Shown piece by piece: positions 1 through 5,566 of a stretch of DNA of 7,579 bases. Source of the DNA: Halomonas halophila (lineage in GTDB: Bacteria > Pseudomonadota > Gammaproteobacteria > Pseudomonadales > Halomonadaceae); contig DJIP01000167.1 of the NCBI GenBank assembly GCA_002433675.1, positions 1-7,579 of the forward strand, in the 5' to 3' direction. The first letter of the stretch is position 1. The number at the start of each line of letters is the position of its first letter. A model generated the notes under the pieces. It worked only from the letters and a program-made list of their open reading frames with translations, ran no database searches and was not told where the DNA came from. The position numbers were made by a program, and so were the translations under genes.

Positions 1-273
1 CCCCGTAGCTTCGACCTGCTCGTCATCGACAGCGCCTAGCGGCGCCACAGATGTCGCTGCTGGCTCATTCTCGACCAGGCACCTTAGCTGCCCCTGGAGA
101 GGATGGCGGTGGGCGTGAATCAGTCTGCTGCAGAGAGCGGCGGTGAGCACAGCCCCCACCGGCGAGGGAGTGGCGCCGGCGACGAGCAGCGCGATGGTCG
201 CCACCAGCGCCCCCTGGAAGAGATGCTGCTGGTCAGAGGCCCCGATTGTGACCGTGACCGCTGGCCTCGGCAT
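1..273 (-). CDS. YgfX-like membrane protein, partial (3' end beyond the window)
   Basis: An open frame runs from an ATG at 273 to the left edge with no stop (91 codons), so its C-terminus is missing. The start overlaps the last 41 bases of sdhE in another frame. Seen: residues about 18-45 form a hydrophobic hairpin (LFQGALVATIALLVAGATP, then a second apolar stretch), followed by a basic RLIHAHRH turn and HPLQGQLRCL. This is the topology of YgfX (CptA): a short cytoplasmic N-terminus, two close membrane helices, then a soluble tail. YgfX is usually the gene immediately after sdhE. Known: YgfX is a small inner-membrane protein linked to SdhE; it was once proposed as a toxin partner, which is disputed. 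The ribosome-binding site before the ATG is weak, so translation may be coupled to sdhE. The identification rests on context and topology rather than strong residue identity. Confidence 0.65.
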   Translation of the reverse strand, partial: MPRPAVTVTIGASDQQHLFQGALVATIALLVAGATPSPVGAVLTAALCSRLIHAHRHPLQGQLRCLVENEPAATSVAPLGAVDDEQVEATG

Positions 274-535
274 ATTCCACGATCATCTGCACGATACGGC
301 GACGGCTGGGCTCTTCCGGCCACTCGCGACGCATCAACCACATGAACAGGTCCTGGTCCTCTTCGGTGATCAGCTGGCGATAGGCGGCCTGGTCGGCCTC
401 GTCGAGTTCATCGTAGCGATGCTCGAGAAACGGCAGCAGCAAGAGGTCCAGCTCCCACATGCCACGGCGGGAGTGCCAGTGCAGGCGCTTGCGCTCGGCC
501 TCGAGGCGGGAGGCCACGGAAGACGGTTGATCCAA
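233..535 (-). CDS. sdhE: SdhE, FAD assembly factor for succinate dehydrogenase
   Basis: SdhE is a small cytoplasmic protein that promotes covalent FAD attachment to the flavoprotein subunits of succinate dehydrogenase and fumarate reductase. The 100-residue product carries the family signature RRGMWELD (RGxxE, residues 24-28), followed by LLPFLEHRYDEL and DQDLFMWLM, both typical of the five-helix fold. Start choice: a longer frame to an ATG at 667 exists, but TTG at 535 has a good GAGG Shine-Dalgarno six bases upstream, gives the usual family length of 80-100 residues, and lies about 28 bases downstream of a TATACT -10 element inside the longer frame. The 44 extra residues are arginine-rich and unlike the family. 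It overlaps the YgfX-like gene at its 3' end, the usual pairing. Identity is secure; the TTG start is likely. Confidence 0.93.
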   Translation of the reverse strand: MDQPSSVASRLEAERKRLHWHSRRGMWELDLLLLPFLEHRYDELDEADQAAYRQLITEEDQDLFMWLMRREWPEEPSRRRIVQMIVEYAEASGHGHNRGL

Positions 536-569
536 GGGGAACCTCGTCAGGGATGGAATGTGTAGCCTC

Positions 570-598
570 AGTATACCGCAGCGCGACCCGCCAGGCAG
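570..598 (-). promoter_or_regulatory. Predicted sigma-70 promoter of sdhE
   Basis: On the minus strand, TATACT (575 to 570) is a near-consensus -10 box. At 17 bases spacing lies CTGCCT (598 to 593), a weak -35 with three of six matches. Transcription would begin near 563, giving a leader of about 28 bases before the TTG at 535. It contradicts the longer annotated-style start at 667. Confidence 0.5.
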
Positions 599-655
599 CC
601 GCCGGCGTATCCCGAAGGTGACCCGGCGCAAGATCATTGCCACGAATGTAGTGCG

Positions 656-684
656 TTGTTTTCTCAAGACTTGAAAAGTATGCT
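656..684 (+). promoter_or_regulatory. Predicted promoter of ihfB-lapA-lapB with a palindrome in the spacer
   Basis: In a locally AT-rich stretch, TTGTTT (656-661) and TATGCT (679-684) are separated by 17 bases, a plausible sigma-70 promoter for the ihfB operon with a leader of about 80 bases. The spacer contains the perfect 11-base palindrome TCAAGACTTGA (664-674), well placed for a repressor. A small hairpin (CTGGC, 3-base loop, GCCAG; 725-737) lies in the leader. No clear IHF consensus site was found here. Confidence 0.4.
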
Positions 685-773
685 ATCTAAAAACAAGAGG
701 CTGTGACGGATACGGCCTTCGCCACTGGCTTGGCCAGCGCTCAACACCCAGGTGGGACTCACGGAGACAACCG

Positions 774-1070
774 ATGACAAAGTCCGAACTGATAGAGCAG
801 ATCTCCATGCGGCAGCCGGAGCTGTCGATCAAGGACGTCGAGGCCGCGGTGCGCCTCATTCTGGATGACATCACCGATACTCTCGCCGATGGTGGGCGGG
901 TCGAGATACGGGGTTTTGGCAGTTTCTCTCTGCACTATCGGGAGCCCCGGGTCGGCCGCAACCCGAAGACCGGTGAAGCGGTGGAGCTGGAAGGCAAGTT
1001 CGTGCCACACTTCAAGCCCGGAAAGGAGTTGCGCGAACAAGTCGACGCCAGCCGTGCGCTGGGCTACTGA
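774..1070 (+). CDS. ihfB: Integration host factor subunit beta
   Basis: IHF is a heterodimeric nucleoid protein that binds a degenerate sequence and bends DNA by about 160 degrees, acting in transcription, replication and site-specific recombination. The 98-residue protein matches the IhfB family from end to end: it begins [10 protein letters not shown], has [14 protein letters not shown] (about residues 43-56) before the arm, the GRNPKTG arm tip (61-67) with the intercalating proline P64, and the [11 protein letters not shown] end. GGAG at 763-766 is seven bases before the ATG. It is the first gene of a unit with lapA (54-base gap) and lapB. In most gammaproteobacteria rpsA lies just upstream; here the upstream neighbour is the divergent sdhE, so ihfB needs its own promoter. 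The IhfA partner is not in the window. Confidence 0.97.
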   Translation: MTKSELIEQISMRQPELSIKDVEAAVRLILDDITDTLADGGRVEIRGFGSFSLHYREPRVGRNPKTGEAVELEGKFVPHFKPGKELREQVDASRALGY

Positions 1071-1124
1071 GTTCGCTGACAACCGCTCTCTCCGTTCTCT
1101 TTGTCTCACTATGGGAAGTCACAC

Positions 1125-1430
1125 ATGCGTTGGCTAAAAGGCCTGATCATGGCCATCATTCTGCTGGCGGTACTGGTCATCGGTATCCTGTTCGCGACCA
1201 ACAACCAACAGGCCCTGCCCCTGAACCTCATCTGGTTCGAACTGCCCGAGGCCTCGCTGTCGGTGTGGTTGCTGGCCTCTCTGGCTGTCGGTGTGCTGCT
1301 TGGCATGCTGGCGATGAGCGGTGTCTACATTCGGCTGCGCGCCCTGCTGACCCGCGCCCAACGCCACAACCAGCAGCAGCGCAAGGAACTCGATCGTCTT
1401 CGCGTGCAGGAGATGAAGGAACTTCCCTGA
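1125..1430 (+). CDS. lapA: LapA, lipopolysaccharide assembly inner-membrane protein (YciS family)
   Basis: LapA is a small inner-membrane protein that works with LapB in coordinating lipopolysaccharide synthesis. The 101-residue product has two membrane helices, about residues 4-24 (WLKGLIMAIILLAVLVIGIL) and 45-68 (a second apolar run starting SVWLLASLAVGV), joined by a short periplasmic loop that contains the family's conserved N-Q region (ATNNQQALPLNLIWF). A cytoplasmic charged coiled coil occupies about residues 70-98. The frame could open at a TTG at 1101, but ATG 1125 is preferred: GGGAAG precedes it at a suitable distance and the product then begins MRWLKG like other LapA proteins. The stop codon TGA directly abuts the lapB ATG, so the two are translationally coupled. 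Adjacency to lapB makes the assignment secure. Confidence 0.93.
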   Translation: MRWLKGLIMAIILLAVLVIGILFATNNQQALPLNLIWFELPEASLSVWLLASLAVGVLLGMLAMSGVYIRLRALLTRAQRHNQQQRKELDRLRVQEMKELP

Positions 1431-2609
1431 ATGCCCGATCTTCTGCTGCTGGGCCTGCTGGTCGTCGCCCTCGCCATTGGCTGGGCGCTCGGCCGGCGGG
1501 AGAGTCGACAGCAAGAACGCCCCGCCCCAAGCCTTCACCGCGACTACTTTGTCGGCCTGAACTACCTGCTCAACGATCAGCAGGACCGGGCCATCGAGAC
1601 CTTCATCTCTGCGCTGGAGGTCAACAGCGACACCATCGAGACCCACGTCACGCTGGGCAACCTGTTTCGCTCCCGCGGCGAGGCCGACCGCGCCGTCAAG
1701 ATTCACCAGAACCTGCTCGCCCGTCCCTTTCTGGACGGCCACCAGGGAGCCTGGGTACAGCTCGAGCTGTCCCGGGACTTTCTGCAACTGGGTCTGCACG
1801 ATCGCGCCGAACGGCTACTGAAGGGGCTGGTCAAGGAAGAAACCCACGCCGAAGTACGCCACCATGCCAAGCGGCTGCTGGTGGACCTGTTCGAGCGCGA
1901 GGGCGAATGGCAGCAGGCGATCGACGAGGCCGTTCCCCAGTTGACCCGGCGCCATGATGACCTGCGCCGGGCCGCTGCCCACTGGCACTGCGAACTGGCC
2001 GAAGAGGCGCGAGCATCCAACAGCCACGGCATCGCCAGAAAGCATCTGAAGCAGGCGCTTTCCATCGACGAGCGCTGCATCCGAGCCAACCTGATCCAGG
2101 CCGAGCTGTGCCGCGACACCGGCCAGTACCGACAAGCGCTCAAGCATCTGGATCGCATTCCTCAGCAGGACGCCGACTTTATCCCGACGCTGCTGGAGCC
2201 GCTGGAACGCACCTATCAGCTGCTGGACGACGCCGAGGGACTGATCGAGCATCTGCACCGCCTGCTGGAACTGAACCCCTGTACCAGCGTGATGCTGCTC
2301 TTGGCGCAGACGCTGCGCAAGGTGCGTGGGAGTGACGACGAAGCGATAGCGCTGATCACCGAACAGCTCAGGAAGGAGCCGAGCCTCGGTGGGGTGGACT
2401 ATCTGATGGGGCTTTACCAGCGCAGCGAGGCAAGCGAAGGCGATCCCCGTTTCGACCTGCTGCGCCAGCACACCCAGCCGCTGATCAAGGCACTCCCCCG
2501 CCACCGTTGCCGGCGCTGCGGCTTCTCCGGCGAACACCTGCACTGGCAGTGCCCCAGATGCCGCAACTGGGGCACCACCAAACCCATCACAGGCATCGAA
2601 GGAGAGTAG
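1431..2609 (+). CDS. lapB: LapB, tetratricopeptide lipopolysaccharide assembly protein (YciM)
   Basis: LapB is an essential or near-essential inner-membrane protein that presents LpxC to the FtsH protease and so limits lipid A synthesis. The 392-residue product has the full family layout: an N-terminal membrane anchor (residues 1-20, MPDLLLLGLLVVALAIGWAL), a long array of TPR helices (about 35-340; for example YFVGLNYLLNDQQDRAIETF and HVTLGNLFRSRGEADRAVKIH), and a C-terminal rubredoxin-like metal-binding domain with two cysteine knuckles, C360-RR-C363 and C374-PR-C377. Length is close to the E. coli protein. ATG 1431 follows the lapA stop with no gap; AAGGA lies about ten bases upstream, inside lapA. 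It converges on the pyrF region, with its stop only three bases from a degenerate pyrF tail. Confidence 0.97.
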   Translation: MPDLLLLGLLVVALAIGWALGRRESRQQERPAPSLHRDYFVGLNYLLNDQQDRAIETFISALEVNSDTIETHVTLGNLFRSRGEADRAVKIHQNLLARPFLDGHQGAWVQLELSRDFLQLGLHDRAERLLKGLVKEETHAEVRHHAKRLLVDLFEREGEWQQAIDEAVPQLTRRHDDLRRAAAHWHCELAEEARASNSHGIARKHLKQALSIDERCIRANLIQAELCRDTGQYRQALKHLDRIPQQDADFIPTLLEPLERTYQLLDDAEGLIEHLHRLLELNPCTSVMLLLAQTLRKVRGSDDEAIALITEQLRKEPSLGGVDYLMGLYQRSEASEGDPRFDLLRQHTQPLIKALPRHRCRRCGFSGEHLHWQCPRCRNWGTTKPITGIEGE

Positions 2610-2612
2610 CGG

Positions 2613-2696
2613 TCACTTGGCCTTCACCGCCTTCTTGATCGCTTCGAGCGCGGCCATGGGATCTTCTGCCTGGGATGATCGAGAGCCTGGTCGACC
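2613..2696 (-). pseudogene. Detached extra copy of the pyrF 3' end (distal copy A)
   Basis: Read on the minus strand from 2696, this segment encodes [20 protein letters not shown] followed by KKAVKAK and a TGA stop. It aligns with the last 24 residues of the intact PyrF ([20 protein letters not shown], then LKEA). It has the same GRP phosphate-loop start, the same [10 protein letters not shown] helix and a different final heptad. A GSRSS segment replaces VT at the same place as in copy B. The frame can start at an ATG at 2711 (32 codons) but has no recognisable ribosome-binding site and lacks all catalytic residues. Its stop lies three bases from the lapB stop, the position expected for an ancestral pyrF end. 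Confidence 0.75.
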
Positions 2697-2787
2697 GAGG
2701 CTGTACGGCATCAACCCGCGTTCAACTCCTTCTCGATCGCCTCTATGGGATCTTCTGCCTGGGGTGATCGAGAGCCTGGTCGACCGA
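2656..2787. repeat. 43-bp direct repeat, two copies 89 bp apart
   Basis: Copies at 2656-2698 and 2745-2787 differ at one base (A2675 against G2764). Each runs from ATGGGATCTTCTGCCTGGG to GGTCGACCGA and contains the 8-base palindrome GGTCGACC. In the first copy the palindrome is flanked by AGCCT and AGGCT (2684-2702), making an extended inverted repeat with one unpaired base. The repeat spans the junction region of the two detached pyrF tails. The intact pyrF end has only the partly similar TTCAACTCCTTCTCGATC (2809-2826) and lacks the GGTCGACC module. Confidence 0.8.
2711..2785 (-). pseudogene. Detached extra copy of the pyrF 3' end (middle copy B)
   Basis: Read on the minus strand from 2785, this segment encodes GRPGSRSPQAEDP, then IEAIEKELNAG and a TGA stop. 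It corresponds to the PyrF C-terminus with the same GSRS insertion as copy A and with the MAAL part of the helix deleted in frame. It lies between the true pyrF stop (2799) and copy A. Its 3' part (2721-2738) is identical over 18 bases to the intact pyrF end, while its 5' part is nearly identical to copy A, so it looks like a recombinant of the two. It has no start signal and is not expected to be translated. Confidence 0.75.
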
Positions 2788-2798
2788 CTCCGACTGGG

Positions 2799-3500
2799 TT
2801 ACGCCTCTTTCAACTCCTTCTCGATCACCTCGAGTGCGGCCATCGGGTCTTCTGCTTGAGTGACCGGCCTTCCCACCACCAGATGCGTGCTACCAGCGTC
2901 CATGGCCTGGCGCGGAGTCATGATCCGCCGCTGATCGCCGGCCTGGGCAAAACTCGGGCGAATGCCCGGGGTGACCTTGAGAAAGTCCTCGCCACAGGCT
3001 GCCTTGAGACGCGCGGATTCCTGCGCCGAGCACACCACGCCGTCCATGCCGCTGGCCTTGGCCAGCTGCGCCAGATGCTCCACCTGCTCATCCAGGGCCA
3101 CCGTTACGTTGGTGGCGGCGAGTTCCTCGGCGGTCATGCTGGTCAGCACGGTCACCGCGATCAGGTGGGTCGCAAGGCCCTCCCTGTCGAGCCGTTCGCG
3201 CGCCGCTTCCATCATCCGGGCGCCGCCGCTGGCATGAACATTGACCATCCATACGCCCTGCTCTGCCGCCGCCTGGACGGCAGCCGCCACGGTATTGGGA
3301 ATATCGTGAAACTTGAGGTCGAGAAAGACTTCAAAACCCCGGCCATGCAGCGCTTCGAGCACATTGGGGCCGCTGCGCGTGAACAGCTCCTTGCCAACCT
3401 TGAGACGACAGCGGTCGGGGTCCAGTCGGTCCGCCATGCACAGGGCAGCGTCCAGGGAGGGATAGTCGAGCGCGATGATCAAGGGCGATGAGGTAGTCAC
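2799..3500 (-). CDS. pyrF: Orotidine 5'-phosphate decarboxylase
   Basis: PyrF catalyses the last step of UMP synthesis, decarboxylating OMP in the cytoplasm. The 233-residue TIM-barrel protein has LIIALDYP (D12), RLKVGKELF (K34), the active-site motif [12 protein letters not shown] with D61, K63 and D66 in the E. coli spacing, [13 protein letters not shown] and the C-terminal VVGRP loop with the phosphate-binding R211. Start choice: a GTG at 3515 opens the frame but has no ribosome-binding site; GTG 3500 has a perfect GGAGG five bases upstream (3510-3506), so 3500 is preferred. The leader (about 105 bases) can form CCGGT-4-ACCGG (3576-3589). The gene converges with lapB. Downstream lie two degenerate copies of its own 3' end, so its present C-terminal residues may have been replaced during duplication. 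Confidence 0.96.
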   Translation of the reverse strand: MTTSSPLIIALDYPSLDAALCMADRLDPDRCRLKVGKELFTRSGPNVLEALHGRGFEVFLDLKFHDIPNTVAAAVQAAAEQGVWMVNVHASGGARMMEAARERLDREGLATHLIAVTVLTSMTAEELAATNVTVALDEQVEHLAQLAKASGMDGVVCSAQESARLKAACGEDFLKVTPGIRPSFAQAGDQRRIMTPRQAMDAGSTHLVVGRPVTQAEDPMAALEVIEKELKEA

Positions 3501-3611
3501 GGAGGCCTCCGGCACAGTGGGATCGAAGGGCGCACCTGTGGCCTGGGCTGCACGACGTCGGGCAAGCCGGCCTGGCCGGTAGACACCGGACCCGGAGCGC
3601 CAAAACGCCGC

Positions 3612-3620
3612 AGTATATCA
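3612..3620 (-). promoter_or_regulatory. Extended -10 promoter of pyrF
   Basis: On the minus strand TGATATACT (3620 to 3612) combines a TATACT -10 box with a TG dinucleotide one base upstream, the extended -10 form that can work with no good -35; none is visible at 16-18 bases. Transcription would start near 3606, about 105 bases before the preferred GTG. Confidence 0.5.
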
Positions 3621-3658
3621 GCCCAAGCGACTTCCGCGCGGCCCTCTCGCCCCATCGG

Positions 3659-3702
3659 AATATCTAATTTCGCTGATATTTTTATAAGTAATTTCTTATA
3701 AC
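3659..3702 (+). promoter_or_regulatory. AT-rich promoter/operator island upstream of the ComEA-type gene
   Basis: This AT-rich stretch stands out in GC-rich surroundings. It holds two inverted repeats: AATATC (3659-3664) with GATATT (3675-3680), spacer 10, and TTATAAG (3682-3688) with CTTATAA (3695-3701), spacer 6. A sigma-70-like pair CTGATA (3673-3678) and TATAAC (3697-3702), spacer 18, overlaps both, so a protein bound at the repeats would cover the promoter. The promoter would serve the gene at 3822 with a leader of about 110 bases containing a GGGG-CAAG-CCCC hairpin (3769-3780). The rest of the 3501-3821 gap is the pyrF leader. Confidence 0.4.
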
Positions 3703-3821
3703 TGGATCCATCGCCCGGCGCCTAAGGTGAAAGTCGAGACCAACGGCATCACGACGAACGGACTCGAAGGGGCAAGCCCCCTACGTCATGAAGACGACTT
3801 CCAATACCAAGGAGATGTCCG

Positions 3822-4184
3822 ATGCAGACCCACAACGCACAACAGGCTGTTCGCCATCCATCGATGAACGACAACTCGAGCACCCTCCCAGGGAGCAAGC
3901 GGTCCAGGTTATGGACCATCGCACTACTGGCACTGACCTGGATGTTGCTGGTGGCCCAGCCGGTCATGGCCGAGGAGCGGCTGAGTATCGAGCCGATCAA
4001 CGTCAACGAGGCCAGCGTCGAGCTGCTGGCGGAACTTCCCGGCATCGGCCCTGGCAAGGCCCAGGCCATCGTCGAAGACCGTCAGGCCAACGGCCCCTTC
4101 ACCACCGTCGAGGACCTTACCCGAGTAAAGGGCATCGGTGACGCCACCGTCGCTCGCCTCAAGGATGAGATCAGCCTGCGCTGA
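3822..4184 (+). CDS. ComEA-type helix-hairpin-helix protein with signal peptide
   Basis: ComEA-family proteins bind double-stranded DNA without sequence specificity; in competent bacteria they draw DNA into the periplasm. The 120-residue product has a long polar N-terminus (1-30), a hydrophobic core (31-46, WTIALLALTWMLLVAQ) and a likely cleavage after VMA (residue 50). The mature 70-residue chain is one tandem helix-hairpin-helix unit: INVNEASVELLAELPGIGPG (59-78) followed by FTTVEDLTRVKGIGDATVAR (93-112). AAGGAG at 3809-3814 sits seven bases before ATG 3822 and settles the start; the second methionine (residue 15) lacks such a site. The gene stands alone, between pyrF (divergent) and a strong terminator, with no other competence gene nearby. 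Whether it serves DNA uptake or another envelope role cannot be told from sequence. Confidence 0.9.
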   Translation: MQTHNAQQAVRHPSMNDNSSTLPGSKRSRLWTIALLALTWMLLVAQPVMAEERLSIEPINVNEASVELLAELPGIGPGKAQAIVEDRQANGPFTTVEDLTRVKGIGDATVARLKDEISLR

Positions 4185-4201
4185 ACACCGCCCACTACCA
4201 G

Positions 4202-4232
4202 ACCCACCGCCGCGCTGTGCGGCGGTGGGTTT
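4202..4232 (+). terminator. Rho-independent-type terminator after the ComEA-type gene
   Basis: A perfect 12-base stem, ACCCACCGCCGC (4202-4213) with GCGGCGGTGGGT (4219-4230), closes a five-base loop and is followed by a short T run. It begins 18 bases after the stop codon. The U-tract is short, but the stem is very stable. Confidence 0.75.
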
Positions 4233-4304
4233 GTAGGCGAGAGGAATACTGAACACGTCAGGCAGTGGGCTCTCTGCAGGCAATCGACGGGCCATGATGG
4301 ACCA

Positions 4305-4733
4305 TCACTTGGCGCGCTTGATTTCCTCTCGCAGTTCGCTGACCAGTTCTACCGAAATCTCGGCCACTTGCGCGATCGTCTGGTCATCCAGTGAGGTCTG
4401 CTGAATCATATTACGCGCTACCTGCGAAGCATGGTCTTGCCTGCCTTCCCGACGGCCCTCCGCCAGCCCCTGCTGCTTCCACTGCTCAGGCCACCGCTTA
4501 GCTCGTTCTGCCAGCATGTTGTGCACCTCGCTCAATTCATTCAGGGCCTGCCATCCACCCTGTTCCTCATTTGACACCCAGTTTGGCAATAGTACTCGCT
4601 TGATCCAGATGACGAAGTGTCGACGCAAATCTGCCTGTTCTGGTGTCTGCAACCATTTCACCAGTAAACCGATCAGCTCGACCGCATCTGCGGGACTCCG
4701 GTGATGCTCCAACTGGAAGATGGCCGACACCAC
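4305..4733 (-). CDS. C-terminal fragment of an Rpn/YhgA-type (PD-(D/E)XK) nuclease
   Basis: The 142-residue product matches the C-terminal half of Rpn-family (transposase-31/YhgA-like) proteins: VVSAIFQLEHHRSPADAVEL (2-21), RHFVIWIKRVLLPN (about 38-51), the linker LAERAKRWPEQWKQQGLAEG, then REGRQ and a charged helical tail (IAQVAEISVELVSELREEIK). The N-terminal PD-(D/E)XK nuclease domain of the usual roughly 300-residue protein is absent: upstream, the frame enters the neighbouring dehydrogenase gene and no longer resembles the family. Family-like residues (LDLGN) continue back to about 4748, exactly at the dehydrogenase stop. Possible starts are GTG 4733 and GTG 4730, the latter with AGG seven bases upstream. 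It may be a dead remnant, or an expressed small protein like the short Rpn inhibitors. The family is clear; whether it is functional is not. Confidence 0.75.
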   Translation of the reverse strand: MVSAIFQLEHHRSPADAVELIGLLVKWLQTPEQADLRRHFVIWIKRVLLPNWVSNEEQGGWQALNELSEVHNMLAERAKRWPEQWKQQGLAEGRREGRQDHASQVARNMIQQTSLDDQTIAQVAEISVELVSELREEIKRAK

Positions 4734-4744
4734 ATTGCCTAGAT

Positions 4745-5506
4745 CTAGAGCCGCAGGCCCCCGTCCACTTCCATGACGCGGGCGGTGAAGTAGTCGTTAT
4801 CAAAGATGAAGGCTACGCTCTCGGCGATATCGGCAGGGGCGCCTAGGCGGCGCAGGGGCACACCTGCGGTCAGCTTTGCGAGCATGTCGTCACGCATGGA
4901 GGCAGTCATCTCGGTCTCGATAAAGCCAGGTGCCACCGCGCCCACACGAATACCGTGACGAGCCAGTTCCTTGCCCCAGGTGACGGTCAGGGCGGCAACA
5001 CCGGCCTTGGCCGCCGCATAGTTGCTCTGGCCCATGTTACCGGCGCGCGAGATGCTCGAGATATTGACGATGACACCCCGGCGGTCATCCTCGATCATGG
5101 CCTTGGCGGCGGCGCGCCCGCACAGGAACACACCGGTCAGATTGACATCGATGACCGCCTGCCACTCGTCCAGTCCCAGCGTCTTTTCGACCTTGCCGTC
5201 GCGCGCCTTGACCAGCAGGCCGTCACGCAGGATACCGGCGTTGTTGACCAGACCGTCGAGCGGCCCCATGTGCTCGCGGATGTCCGCAAAGGCATCGCTG
5301 ACAGAGGACTCGTCTGCCACATTGGCCACGAAGGCTCTGGCGGTAATACCGGCGTCGAACAAACCATTGACGGCCTGGTCCAGCTGGTCGTTGTCGGTGT
5401 CGATCAGTGCGACCCGGGCTCCACGGCGTCCCAGATAGTGCGCCATGGCCAGGCCGAGCCCACGGGCTCCGCCGGTGATAGCAATCAAGGCATCGTCGAG
5501 CTGCAT
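4745..5506 (-). CDS. Short-chain dehydrogenase/reductase, FabG-like
   Basis: A 253-residue classical SDR, an NAD(P)-dependent oxidoreductase with a Rossmann fold acting in the cytoplasm on a carbonyl or hydroxyl group. Seen: the cofactor motif TGGARGLG (11-18), NNAG (88-91), N122 in DVNLTG, and the catalytic S150, Y163 and K167 (in [20 protein letters not shown]), then [10 protein letters not shown] and the C-terminal EVDGGLRL. An aspartate ends the second strand (VALID, D36), which usually favours NAD(H) over NADP(H). Relative to FabG there is an insertion of about ten residues ([20 protein letters not shown]) before the fourth helix. ATG 5506 is preferred to 5533 because AAGGGG stands just upstream. 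Similarity suggests 3-oxoacyl reductase activity, but the substrate is unknown. Its stop lies within a CTAG palindrome 11 bases before the Rpn fragment. Confidence 0.92.
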   Translation of the reverse strand: MQLDDALIAITGGARGLGLAMAHYLGRRGARVALIDTDNDQLDQAVNGLFDAGITARAFVANVADESSVSDAFADIREHMGPLDGLVNNAGILRDGLLVKARDGKVEKTLGLDEWQAVIDVNLTGVFLCGRAAAKAMIEDDRRGVIVNISSISRAGNMGQSNYAAAKAGVAALTVTWGKELARHGIRVGAVAPGFIETEMTASMRDDMLAKLTAGVPLRRLGAPADIAESVAFIFDNDYFTARVMEVDGGLRL

Positions 5507-5515
5507 GCGGTTTCC

Positions 5516-5541
5516 CCTTGCAAGGCGCGTCATACACGCGC
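5516..5541 (-). promoter_or_regulatory. Hairpin and palindrome at the dehydrogenase ribosome-binding site
   Basis: In the dehydrogenase leader GCGCGT (5541-5536) pairs with ACGCGC (5530-5525) around a five-base loop. It touches the 10-base palindrome CCTTGCAAGG (5516-5525), which includes part of the AAGGGG ribosome-binding site. The two structures share a base and cannot form fully together, so the leader could switch between an open and a sequestered site. On the plus strand the hairpin is followed by GTTTT and looks like a weak terminator, but no plus-strand gene ends here. Confidence 0.35.
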
Positions 5542-5566
5542 GTTTTCAGATGGTTTTTCTTTCATC

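Noticed and set aside
1..39. Possible 3' end of a plus-strand gene (12 codons to a TAG)
   Set aside because: The opposite strand is open throughout and carries the YgfX-like gene expected after sdhE; the plus frame is too short to support.
1134..2543. Long antisense and alternate-frame ORFs over lapA and lapB
   Set aside because: lapA and lapB are unambiguous and fully coding; the others lack conserved motifs and are products of high GC.
2617..2859. An 80-codon plus-strand ORF with internal repeats
   Set aside because: It is the complement of the repeated pyrF 3' ends, which explain its repeats.
4295..4307. TGATGG-A-CCATCA inverted repeat at the Rpn fragment stop codon
   Set aside because: Short, no T-run on either side, and a chance dyad of this size is not surprising; not called as a terminator.
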